DNA of 64,000 bases. Origin: Polynucleobacter sp. TSB-Sco08W16. Its GTDB lineage: Bacteria; Pseudomonadota; Gammaproteobacteria; Burkholderiales; Burkholderiaceae. The stretch is taken from contig NZ_CP061291.1 in the NCBI RefSeq assembly GCF_018687455.1, positions 1,426,001 to 1,490,000 of the forward strand, read 5' to 3'. The notes beneath the pieces were generated by a model. That model was not told the DNA's origin. It ran no database searches and saw only the letters and a program-made list of their open reading frames with translations. The translations under genes and the position numbers were made by a program. This document shows, one piece after another, positions 33,865 to 42,003 of this stretch (position 1 is the stretch's first letter; each line of letters opens with the position of its first letter).

Positions 33865-35400
33865 TTAGAGATCATCCAAGCGATTCAACACATGCTCTGC
33901 ATGAAGAACAATCGCTTGCTGATCGTCATCACTAATGCGCTTCAGATTTGCCGTCATGAGTCTGGTACGTGGGCTTGACTCAAACTGAGCACGATGCTTA
34001 ATTAAAAAATTCCAATACAGGGTAGTAACAGGGCAAGCCGTTTCCCCAAAGCGGACATCGGGCTTGTATTTGCAAGAATCGCAATAATTACTCATACGCT
34101 TGATATAGGCACCGCTGGCGATATAGGGCTTACTAGTAAAGCGCCCGCCGTTAGCAAACAAAGCCATGCCAGCAGTATTTGGGAGCTCCACCCATTCAAT
34201 CGCATCAACATAAATTGCCAAGTACCAATCACACACCTCTTTTGGAAGAATCTCCGCTAAGAGGGCAAAGTTACCAGTCACCATAAGGCGCTGAATGTGA
34301 TGCGCATAGCCATATTGCAGAGTCTGACCGACTGCGTCTCTCATACAAGACATTTTTGTATTACCAGTCCAATACCATTTTGGCAAAGACCTCTGATGTT
34401 TGTAATAGTTATCTTGTGCCATCTGCGGCATATCTAGGTAGTACATACCTCGGACAAACTCACGCCATCCTAAGATTTGCCGGATAAAACCTTCAACCGT
34501 AGAAAGATCTAAAGAATATTTTTTCCAAGCGACAAGAACTGCAGCAATCACCTCACGAGGATTTAATAGCTTTAAATTCAGTGAGCTAGAGAGAATAGAA
34601 TGCCAACCAAAAGGAGTATCAGTCCACATGGCATCTTGATAGATCCCAAAGTTTCGCAGGCGATACTCAATGAAATAATCTAAGGCTTCTAATGCCTGCT
34701 CACGATTCACTGGCCAAGAAAAGGCTTCTAAAGATCCAGGGTGTTTTGCATAAGCTTGATTTACGAATTCAATCACTTCTTGTGTCATTGCATCCGGCGC
34801 AAATAAGACTGGTGCCTCAATAATTCCCGGGCCCTTCTTGGGATATGGCTTACGATTATCTTGATCAAAATTCCATTGGCCGCCTTCTGGATTCCCATCT
34901 GCGTCAAGCAATATATTGTGAGTCTTGCGCATAAGGCGATAAAAGTACTCCAACCTCAGCTCTTTTTTGTCAGCAACCCAAGCAATAAACTCTTGATGAG
35001 AGCAAAAGAAATGGTCGTCTTCACGCATCTCAAGCTTAATCTTGAGTGTTGCAGCCATTTCTTCAATTTGCTGCTTTAAGCGCCACTCTCCAGGCTCCAC
35101 ACAAATGAGATGGGTAATGCCATCTTTAATCAGCTTTTCTTTTAAGACCTCTACGATGGGCAGAGATGAATTTTTAATATAGGCAAGGGGATACTTGAGG
35201 TTGCTTAAGGTTTGCGCAAAGTGGCGCATAGCCGATAAAAATAGTGCAATCTTTGCCTTATGTGTCCATACATACTGAGCCTCAGCTGCCGACTCAATCA
35301 TGATGATTTCATCAGTCTGGAAATTAAAATTTCGTAGGGCGGCACCCTGTAAATCCAACTGATCCCCCAGAATCAGGATAAGTCTTTTGGAGGAGATCAT
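33865..35400 (-). CDS. Cryptochrome/photolyase of the iron-sulfur (FeS-BCP/PhrB) family
   Basis: Flavoprotein of 511 residues of the bacterial (6-4) photolyase-like class. The N-terminal alpha/beta domain starts LILILGDQLDLQGAALRNF. Four cysteines at 352, 440, 443 and 456 show the CxxC-x12-C spacing of the 4Fe-4S cluster in PhrB. The FAD-binding half includes EGFIRQILGWREFVRGMYYLD and the C-terminal KPYIASGAYIKRMSNYCDSC. Family members repair (6-4) photoproducts or serve as photoreceptors. It overlaps TIGR03643 by four bases. Confidence 0.92.
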   Translation of the reverse strand: MISSKRLILILGDQLDLQGAALRNFNFQTDEIIMIESAAEAQYVWTHKAKIALFLSAMRHFAQTLSNLKYPLAYIKNSSLPIVEVLKEKLIKDGITHLICVEPGEWRLKQQIEEMAATLKIKLEMREDDHFFCSHQEFIAWVADKKELRLEYFYRLMRKTHNILLDADGNPEGGQWNFDQDNRKPYPKKGPGIIEAPVLFAPDAMTQEVIEFVNQAYAKHPGSLEAFSWPVNREQALEALDYFIEYRLRNFGIYQDAMWTDTPFGWHSILSSSLNLKLLNPREVIAAVLVAWKKYSLDLSTVEGFIRQILGWREFVRGMYYLDMPQMAQDNYYKHQRSLPKWYWTGNTKMSCMRDAVGQTLQYGYAHHIQRLMVTGNFALLAEILPKEVCDWYLAIYVDAIEWVELPNTAGMALFANGGRFTSKPYIASGAYIKRMSNYCDSCKYKPDVRFGETACPVTTLYWNFLIKHRAQFESSPRTRLMTANLKRISDDDQQAIVLHAEHVLNRLDDL

Positions 35401-35666
35401 TTGTTTTTATACTGCGTTGGACAATAGGCGCGATCGACCAACTTACTTCGAAGCGCAACATGCTTTGTTGCCCTTCCAGTGACCCTTTTTCGCCATAGCT
35501 CAAAGGAATTTCGCTTGAGCTCTTGGCGCATCAATTGAATCACTTGAGACTCAGATAGCCCAAATGATTTTTCAATTGCATCAAATGGGGTTCTATCTTC
35601 CCACGCCATTTCAATGAGGCGAGAAATATCAGATTCCGAGAGTAATTGAGATGAGGACTTTGGCAC
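35397..35666 (-). CDS. TIGR03643 family protein
   Basis: Protein of 89 residues with the helical, helix-turn-helix-like stretch DRTPFDAIEKSFGLSESQVIQLMRQELK, then SFELWRKRVTGRATKHVALR. It matches TIGR03643, a family of unknown function nearly always found next to FeS-type photolyases. The GTG start at 35666 is preceded, after three bases, by the conserved 27-bp element and has no Shine-Dalgarno sequence, so translation is probably leaderless. Confidence 0.88.
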   Translation of the reverse strand: MPKSSSQLLSESDISRLIEMAWEDRTPFDAIEKSFGLSESQVIQLMRQELKRNSFELWRKRVTGRATKHVALRSKLVDRAYCPTQYKNK

Positions 35667-35669
35667 TAC

Positions 35670-35696
35670 GCAAGTTTAAGACTTATTTACTAAACT
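35670..35696 (-). promoter_or_regulatory. 27-bp regulatory element, copy 2 (photolyase-associated promoter)
   Basis: Minus-strand AGTTTA (35691-35696), 12 bases, TAAACT (35673-35678) and TGC, at three bases from the GTG of the TIGR03643 gene. Only two of 27 positions differ from copy 1. The common arrangement supports a shared regulator or sigma factor for the two operons. Confidence 0.72.
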
Positions 35697-35756
35697 CGCA
35701 GAGTGATCAGGAAAATATGCAAAAAATAGATATTCCAAAGCTAATTTAAGCTAGTC

Positions 35757-35785
35757 TTGAATGGCCTCATTCAGAACCCTATAAA
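35757..35785 (+). promoter_or_regulatory. Sigma70-type promoter of the SDR gene at 35818
   Basis: -35 TTGAAT (35757-35762), 17-base spacer, -10 TATAAA (35780-35785). A start near 35792 leaves a leader of about 26 bases before the ATG at 35818. Confidence 0.72.
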
Positions 35786-35817
35786 ATAGTGGTGAGACAA
35801 AAATTCGAAAGAAGCAA

Positions 35818-36576
35818 ATGAGCCAAAACAATAAAGTCGCCCTCATCACTGGAGCTGGCGTTGGTATCGGTAGAGCAGCTGCTAAAGCCCTGTTACAGGG
35901 TGGCTATCAAGTCGTCCTGACTGGTCGCAATTTAGATAAGCTACAAAAAGCAATGAGTGACATTGGCGGTACGGCTGATAACTGCTTAGCAGTTGCCTGT
36001 GATGTTGGCAAACCAGATCAAGTCAAAAAACTGTTCGCTGCTATCAGGGAAAAGTTTGGTCGCATCGATGTGCTTTTTAATAATGCCGGTATTGGCGCTC
36101 CCGCAATTCCCATGGAAGATCTCACCTACGAACAGTGGATGGATGTAGTCAATGCCAATCTCTGTGGTGCATTCTTATGCTCACAAGAAGCTATTCGAAT
36201 GATGAAAGCGCAATCTCCGCAAGGCGGAAGAATTATCAACAATGGCTCCATTTCTGCTCATGCACCAAGACCGATGTCTGCACCGTATACGGCAACGAAA
36301 CATGCTATTAGTGGTCTCACTAAAACTATCTCTTTAGATGGGCGTCCATTCAATATTGCTTGCGGTCAAATCGATATTGGTAATGCTGCTACTGAAATGA
36401 CAGAACGTATGGCCGCAGGCATTATGCAGGCCGATCAGTCCATTAAGGTTGAGCCTCGCATGGATGTAGACCATGTTGGTCAAGCCGTACTACATATGGC
36501 CCAACTACCTCTCGAGAGCAATATTCTTAATATGACCATCATGGCAACAAAAATGCCTTTTGTTGGTCGAGGCTAA
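35818..36576 (+). CDS. Short-chain dehydrogenase/reductase
   Basis: Classical SDR of 252 residues. Cofactor motif LITGAGVGIGRAAAKAL, NNAG motif at about residue 89, and the catalytic Ser-Tyr-Lys in NNGSISAHAPRPMSAPYTATKHAISG. The residue after beta-strand 2 (TGRN) suggests NADP preference. It is a single gene with its own promoter, convergent with a small secreted protein whose end it overlaps by four bases. Substrate unknown. Confidence 0.88.
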   Translation: MSQNNKVALITGAGVGIGRAAAKALLQGGYQVVLTGRNLDKLQKAMSDIGGTADNCLAVACDVGKPDQVKKLFAAIREKFGRIDVLFNNAGIGAPAIPMEDLTYEQWMDVVNANLCGAFLCSQEAIRMMKAQSPQGGRIINNGSISAHAPRPMSAPYTATKHAISGLTKTISLDGRPFNIACGQIDIGNAATEMTERMAAGIMQADQSIKVEPRMDVDHVGQAVLHMAQLPLESNILNMTIMATKMPFVGRG

Positions 36577-36872
36577 TCAAATGGGATGCGCTGCTTTAGC
36601 ATTGCCTTCCCACCCGCCGATCGATTTGTAGAACCGCCATTCCCATCAAGATTGAATTTTGTATCTTTAGGGTCTGGCTTTTTCTTATCCACCTCCCCCG
36701 TAGTGCCTACTGACTGATTGGTTTTCTGGCTATGTTCTACGATTGGGTTTTTCTGTACGGAAAATACTCGTGCCTTATCAATCTCTGCCTGCGACTCATC
36801 CCCATACGACAAGAATGAATACATTACCGCAATAATGAAGAGGACTGATTTTGTCGTTTGAATACTAAACAC
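36573..36872 (-). CDS. Small secreted hypothetical protein
   Basis: Protein of 99 residues with a signal peptide (residues 1-23, ending SFLSYG) and a hydrophilic, low-complexity mature chain rich in Lys, Asp and Gly (KKKPDPKDTKFNLDGNGGS). No domain is recognised. It lies ten bases after the alpha-hydroxyacid dehydrogenase gene on the same strand and may be its operon partner. Confidence 0.6.
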   Translation of the reverse strand: MFSIQTTKSVLFIIAVMYSFLSYGDESQAEIDKARVFSVQKNPIVEHSQKTNQSVGTTGEVDKKKPDPKDTKFNLDGNGGSTNRSAGGKAMLKQRIPFD

Positions 36873-36882
36873 AAGCGCTGTA

Positions 36883-38160
36883 TTAACCTTCTTTAATAAC
36901 CATTGAAGATTGAATAGCGGCTATATTGGCGGCGCCCATCTGCTGCATCGTAGACTGAAACTCAGTTTGCAGAATTTCCATGACGCGCTCCACTCCCGGC
37001 TGACCAAATGCACCTAAGCCCCACAAATAAGGACGGCCTACACAGACTGCATTCGCACCCAAGGCCATAGCCTTAAATACATCACTACCGCGACGCACGC
37101 CACTATCAAACAGAATAGGTACCTTGCCTTTGGCCACCTTTACCACTTCTGGCAAGCATTCAATTGAGCCACGCCCACCATCCTCACTCCTGCCACCATG
37201 ATTCGAGACATGGATGCCATCTACCCCATATTTAAGGCAAAGCTTTGCATCTTCCTCAGTCAAAATTCCCTTGACGATAATTTTCATCTTAGTGGTATCG
37301 CGAACCTGCTTAATAAAATCCCAAGTCATATTTGATGAAGACATCTTCACACCAGTCATGTCGATACCATCGTAATTAGGCCTTTCTTGAGCACTGCCAA
37401 AACCATGGACATGACAGCCCGCACAATTTCTAGGATCTAGTTTTTTCAATCTTGCAAAAGTTTCTTGATTTCTACCGCCATTGCGATCAACCGTAATTTC
37501 CAATACGGGTGCACCCGCCTTTTCTACGCGTCGAATGACTTGCTTAGCCACCTCAGGACTTGAGGTTGCATATAACTGAAACCAAACCTCGCCTTGGCGT
37601 GCGGCAATTACCTCTTCAATAGTTGAGGCACCGGCATTAGATAGGATGTTTAAGAAGCCACCCGCCCTAGCTGCCCTTGCGACCGCTACCTCTCCCTCGG
37701 GGTCGTAAGCCTTATTCCCACCGGTGGGGGCAATAATGATGGGTGATTTCCACTTGGTTCCAAAGAGCGTAATAGAACTATCAATTTGACTTACATCTCG
37801 CAAACGTCTTGGACGCAATTGATATTTCAGAAATGAAGTGCGGTTTGCCCTTAGAGTGACTTCATCATCAATACCTGAGGCCATATAACCAAAGTGAGCT
37901 GGTGGCACTTTAGTAAAAGCCACTGGTTCAAAATCAAAAACATTAATGGCATCCTTTGGGCTAGAGATCAAGTCTAAAGGTGTATTTGGCGCCCAGACCA
38001 TCGGATCAGGGCGCTTTGTAAAGTTTCGAATTAATTCCTTAGGGTCTTTTGCCTCTTGTGCAAAAAGATCTTGATTAGCACCCAGTGCAAATAGTGGGCT
38101 TGCTGCAAGCCACGTGAGCAATTGTCTACGTTGTTCGTCTCGATCTGCACTGTTGCTCAT
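36883..38160 (-). CDS. Exported FMN-dependent alpha-hydroxyacid dehydrogenase with CxxCH motif
   Basis: TIM-barrel flavoenzyme of the lactate oxidase/flavocytochrome b2 family, 425 residues. The N-terminus has a twin-arginine-like signal (QRRQLLTWLAASPLFALG). The FMN and catalytic region is GIHVSNHGGRSEDGGRGSIECLPEV, with the catalytic His in SNHGG. A CAGCH motif (DPRNCAGCHVHG) sits within the barrel at about residue 245, where family members lack one, and could bind haem c. The reaction is likely oxidation of an L-2-hydroxyacid in the periplasm. It is in line with a beta-decarboxylating dehydrogenase and peptidase. Confidence 0.88.
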   Translation of the reverse strand: MSNSADRDEQRRQLLTWLAASPLFALGANQDLFAQEAKDPKELIRNFTKRPDPMVWAPNTPLDLISSPKDAINVFDFEPVAFTKVPPAHFGYMASGIDDEVTLRANRTSFLKYQLRPRRLRDVSQIDSSITLFGTKWKSPIIIAPTGGNKAYDPEGEVAVARAARAGGFLNILSNAGASTIEEVIAARQGEVWFQLYATSSPEVAKQVIRRVEKAGAPVLEITVDRNGGRNQETFARLKKLDPRNCAGCHVHGFGSAQERPNYDGIDMTGVKMSSSNMTWDFIKQVRDTTKMKIIVKGILTEEDAKLCLKYGVDGIHVSNHGGRSEDGGRGSIECLPEVVKVAKGKVPILFDSGVRRGSDVFKAMALGANAVCVGRPYLWGLGAFGQPGVERVMEILQTEFQSTMQQMGAANIAAIQSSMVIKEG

Positions 38161-38213
38161 ATCATCTCCATTTTGATATTTTTATGCCCATGAATTAAAC
38201 CAACTCTAATACA

Positions 38214-39284
38214 TTACTTCAAAGCCTCCAATACCGCCTTAGCCATTGAAGCGGTATTACCCTTACCATTAATGTCTCCTGTTCTAGCATTGGGATTTGC
38301 TAAAGCTAATGTAGTGGCGGCAGACATTGCCTTTGCCATTGCGACTGCCTCAGGAATATTACGGCTATGTCCAAGCCAATCAAATAACATACGAGTCGAT
38401 TCAATCATGGAATACGGATTGGCAATACCTTTGCCGGCGATATCAGGAGCGGAACCATGGGTTGCTTGCGCCATCACCACATCGCCATCACCAATACACA
38501 AACCTGGCGCCATGCCCAAACCACCCACAAGACCTGCTGCCTCATCCGAGAGGATGTCGCCAAACATATTGGTGGTGACAACTACGTCAAAATTCTGAGG
38601 GTCTCGCACAAGGCGCATGGCCATGGTGTCCACAATGACGTCATCTACTAAAACATCTGGGTACTCAGATGCAAGCTTTTTACACTCTTCAACGAACATA
38701 CCGCAACCCAGCTTGAAGACTGTATCTTTATGCACATAGGTCAAGTGTTTTTTGCGTTGACGTGCCAATTCAAAGGCAGCCTGCGCCACCCGACGACTAC
38801 CGGTTCTAGTGATCACCCGCATCGATAAAGTCATCTCGTCACTTGGACGAAACTCTGCATTACCCACCAACATATTTCGGTCTGGCTGAAAGCCTTCATT
38901 ATTTTCTCGCACAATGACCAAATCAATATCATCGCGTAAACACCCGATGTCTGGATATGAGCGGGTGGGCCTTACATTGGCAAATAGATTGAATTGCTTG
39001 CGCAAAATAGGATGTGGATTGATCGCATTAGCTTGCTTTGGATATGCGCGATGCCCAATAGGGCCTAAGATCCATCCATCCAAAGTGTGCAATGTTTCTA
39101 GGGTCTCTGGTGGCAGAGTGTGCCCATGAGTATCAAGCGCACGCCGACCGATGGGTAAAGGCACCCACTCAATATCGACCTGATGAAGCTTGGCTGCAGC
39201 CTTTGCAACTTCGACTGCGACAGGCACAATCTCATGCCCAATATCATCGCCTTCTAAAATACCTACTCGTAATTTTTTTGACAT
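38214..39284 (-). CDS. Isocitrate/isopropylmalate/tartrate dehydrogenase family protein
   Basis: NAD(P)-dependent beta-decarboxylating dehydrogenase of 356 residues. Motifs seen: GDDIGHEIVPVAVEVA at the N-terminus, RENNEGFQPDRNM (substrate-binding), the YVHKDTVFK catalytic Lys, and NMFGDILSDEAAGLVGGLGMAPG. The HGSAPDIAGKGIANP cofactor motif is complete. Isopropylmalate dehydrogenase is unlikely because leuC/leuD are absent; tartrate or a related malate-type substrate is more plausible. Same strand as the alpha-hydroxyacid dehydrogenase, 53 bases apart. Confidence 0.87.
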   Translation of the reverse strand: MSKKLRVGILEGDDIGHEIVPVAVEVAKAAAKLHQVDIEWVPLPIGRRALDTHGHTLPPETLETLHTLDGWILGPIGHRAYPKQANAINPHPILRKQFNLFANVRPTRSYPDIGCLRDDIDLVIVRENNEGFQPDRNMLVGNAEFRPSDEMTLSMRVITRTGSRRVAQAAFELARQRKKHLTYVHKDTVFKLGCGMFVEECKKLASEYPDVLVDDVIVDTMAMRLVRDPQNFDVVVTTNMFGDILSDEAAGLVGGLGMAPGLCIGDGDVVMAQATHGSAPDIAGKGIANPYSMIESTRMLFDWLGHSRNIPEAVAMAKAMSAATTLALANPNARTGDINGKGNTASMAKAVLEALK

Positions 39285-39327
39285 TACTTACTTTTCTGTT
39301 TATTGATCGCTAGCATATGATAGATCT

Positions 39328-40872
39328 TTATTTATAGGGCGTATTCATCAACCCCAACATGGTGCGCATACCCGATAAATAATTTCCCATACGGAGATTC
39401 TCATCGTATGCATGTTGATTGTTATCAGTATTAACGGTTGGCACAATAACAAAGGGTAAATCTAATGGACCAACAATTTCATGGGTTGGTACCGTGGCGC
39501 CAGATGCCCGAATGACGACTGGCTTAACACCCCCCACATCACTATAGGCGCTCAACTCAGCCGACTCAACCCATCTCCTTACGGGAGTATCAATAGGTTG
39601 ACGTGCAGCTTCGGCTGGTAAACCTTCGGTAATTTTTACCAATAAAGGATATTGAGCCCGCTCAGCATCAGTTGGATCATGATCAATGATGTGAAAGCCT
39701 TGTTTCTCTATATGCTTTTTAATCAAAGCCGTTAAGTATTGAGCATTGGCTTCAGTTGTTGTTCTGATATCAATATCAGCAATCGCTTCTTTTGGAATGA
39801 TGTTGGCAGCTTCTTGTCCAACACCTGCTGCAGATAATCCCCGAATATTGAGAGATGGGTACTGCAGCGAACGCTGGTAGTTCGAGGCAACCTGATCTGA
39901 GCTCGCAATACCTACACGTTTTTTTAGAGCTACTTCATCATCACCAACTGCATCAAGCACTTTTAAATCTTCTGGGCTTAGCTTAGTTATTGAGTAATAC
40001 CCAGGGATGAGAACTTGCCCCTTCTCATTCTTCATCGTGGCTAATAGTCTTGCCAGATTAAAAGCGGGATTGGGAACATAGTTACCATAGTGGCCGCTAT
40101 GCAGTGGAGCTTTAGGTCCATAGACTGTTAAGTTAATCCACTGCACTCCGCGATTACCAAAGATAGCCGTAGGCCTGCCACTAGGATGGCTAGCCATATC
40201 AAATATCACTAGCGCATCCGCCTTTAAAAATTCTTTATTCTGAATAACTGCCTGAGGAATGCCAGGAGAATTTACTTCTTCTTCGCTATCCAAGATAACC
40301 TTGATATTCATAGCAGGCTTTAGGCCTTTTGATTTCATGAGATCCATTGAAGCCAAGAACATCATGATCGGACCCTTATCATCCGCGGAGGATCTACCAA
40401 AGACCCGCAACTCAGGATCAAAATCTGGCCTCATCAATTCCTGCATATCTACTGTCTGCCACTTTCCATCCGCGCCTTTTTTCTTCAATACGGGTTGCCA
40501 TGGACTCGCTTGACTCCATTGAGAAGGGATAACAGGTTGACCATCAAAGTGGATATAGAACAAAATAGTTTTTTTGCCAGGATCTGCAGGGAATTCGGCT
40601 AATACGAGCGGCTTTCCATTATTTGCAAACTGCTTAGTTGAGAATCCCCTCTTTTGAAAAAGTTTCTCAATCTGATCGGCGTTAACTTGGATATCCTTTG
40701 CGCTAGCAATGGAATCGTTAGGTAGAGTCAGTAAGTTTAAATACTCTGGAAAACTTTGAAGTGCTGCAGCCCGGATAGCTTGATCATTTATTCCCGCTGG
40801 CAGTTCTGCCTGGACATGTGTAATCCAAAAACACTGGAATAAGAAAAGCGCTATTGCCTTCAATTTATACAT
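39328..40872 (-). CDS. Secreted M20 family metallopeptidase
   Basis: Zinc exopeptidase or amidohydrolase of 514 residues with a signal peptide (ending THVQA). Metal ligands are in ILFYIHFDGQPVIPSQW (His, Asp), GRSSADDKGPIMMFLAS (Asp) and ILDSEEEVNSPGIP (Glu pair), and the final His is in TVPTHEIVG. The start at 40872 is chosen for the GGGAG six bases upstream; an ATG 12 bases earlier also exists. Located between the Bug gene and the dehydrogenases. Substrate could be a dipeptide or an N-acyl amino acid. Confidence 0.87.
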   Translation of the reverse strand: MYKLKAIALFLFQCFWITHVQAELPAGINDQAIRAAALQSFPEYLNLLTLPNDSIASAKDIQVNADQIEKLFQKRGFSTKQFANNGKPLVLAEFPADPGKKTILFYIHFDGQPVIPSQWSQASPWQPVLKKKGADGKWQTVDMQELMRPDFDPELRVFGRSSADDKGPIMMFLASMDLMKSKGLKPAMNIKVILDSEEEVNSPGIPQAVIQNKEFLKADALVIFDMASHPSGRPTAIFGNRGVQWINLTVYGPKAPLHSGHYGNYVPNPAFNLARLLATMKNEKGQVLIPGYYSITKLSPEDLKVLDAVGDDEVALKKRVGIASSDQVASNYQRSLQYPSLNIRGLSAAGVGQEAANIIPKEAIADIDIRTTTEANAQYLTALIKKHIEKQGFHIIDHDPTDAERAQYPLLVKITEGLPAEAARQPIDTPVRRWVESAELSAYSDVGGVKPVVIRASGATVPTHEIVGPLDLPFVIVPTVNTDNNQHAYDENLRMGNYLSGMRTMLGLMNTPYK

Positions 40873-40962
40873 TTTGTCTCCCACTATTTTGCAGTCTTCT
40901 GCAGAAACTCTACACCATTCTTACTCGAGACCATCTCTTAGCTCAAGCAAAGCAATTAGAAC

Positions 40963-41916
40963 TCAATCTAAGTAAATATTATTTTCTTTAACTATTTGTT
41001 CATACCTCTTTAACTCCGACTTAACGAAGTCAGCAAATTCAGCTTGTGAAGAAGGGCTAACTGAGACGCCTTTTGATTTAGCTAAATCGCGGAATTCTAC
41101 TCCTTGAATAATCTGGTTAATTTCGAGATTCAGCTTCCTAACAACATTAGAAGGCGTATTGGCTGGAGCAAAGATTCCTTGCCACCCATCCGAATTAAAT
41201 CCCGGGTACAGCTGGGCAATGGGTTGGACACTGGGTAGAACATCAACCACTTTAGGGCCGCCTATAGCAATTGCCTTTAATTTTCTAGCCTTAATCAACT
41301 CCAATGTGGCAGTTGTAGTATCAAAAGACATTTGTATATCGTTTGCCATTAATGCAGTCAACATTTGTCCTGAGCCCCTGTACTGCACATGAGTTACTTC
41401 GATGCCTGAAGCCCTTTGCAGCATGGCCATAGCTAAGTGAGGTCCAGAACCATTACCGTAGGAGCCGTAATTGAATTTCTTGGGATTCTTGCGAACATAA
41501 TCAACCAGCTCATTTAAATTATTCGCCGGAAAATTCGGCGAGGTTACCAAAAGATAGCTAATAGAAAGTGTCTGAGCTATCGGAACAAGATCCTTCTCAG
41601 TGTTAAATGAAATCTTTTGCACAAAAGGATTAATGACAATCTGAGATGCTGTACTCAGAAGGGTGTAACCATCCGGACTAGCGTGTACCACCGCTTCTGC
41701 AGCAACCGTGCCTGCTGCCCCCACTCTGTTTTCGACAACAAATGCCTGTTTCAGTCTATCTTGTAGTTTTGAGCTAATGTTGCGGGTGTAAAGATCTACT
41801 GATGATCCAGCCGGATAGCCCACAATCACCTTGACCGTTCGATTGGGATATTCCTGAGAAAGACACGCACTTGAAAAAACAATTGCCAACATAAGGAATA
41901 CATTTTTGAATGCCAT
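40963..41916 (-). CDS. Bug family (TctC-like) periplasmic solute-binding protein
   Basis: Secreted receptor of 317 residues with signal peptide (residues 1-20, ending ACLS). Motif EYPNRTVKVIVGYPAGSSVD and VVENRVGAAGTVAAEAVVHA are typical Bug. GGPKVVDVLPSVQPIAQ matches the later family segment. Strong ribosome site GGAGG. It precedes the M20 peptidase and two dehydrogenases on one strand and may deliver their substrate. Ligand unknown. Confidence 0.88.
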   Translation of the reverse strand: MAFKNVFLMLAIVFSSACLSQEYPNRTVKVIVGYPAGSSVDLYTRNISSKLQDRLKQAFVVENRVGAAGTVAAEAVVHASPDGYTLLSTASQIVINPFVQKISFNTEKDLVPIAQTLSISYLLVTSPNFPANNLNELVDYVRKNPKKFNYGSYGNGSGPHLAMAMLQRASGIEVTHVQYRGSGQMLTALMANDIQMSFDTTTATLELIKARKLKAIAIGGPKVVDVLPSVQPIAQLYPGFNSDGWQGIFAPANTPSNVVRKLNLEINQIIQGVEFRDLAKSKGVSVSPSSQAEFADFVKSELKRYEQIVKENNIYLD

Positions 41917-42003
41917 TGAAGATTGCCTCCTTTAATTCACCTCAAGAACTGAATTTTTAGAATTTCCATACCATTCTTACGCCGCTATTAAATAGAGCAT
42001 GTT

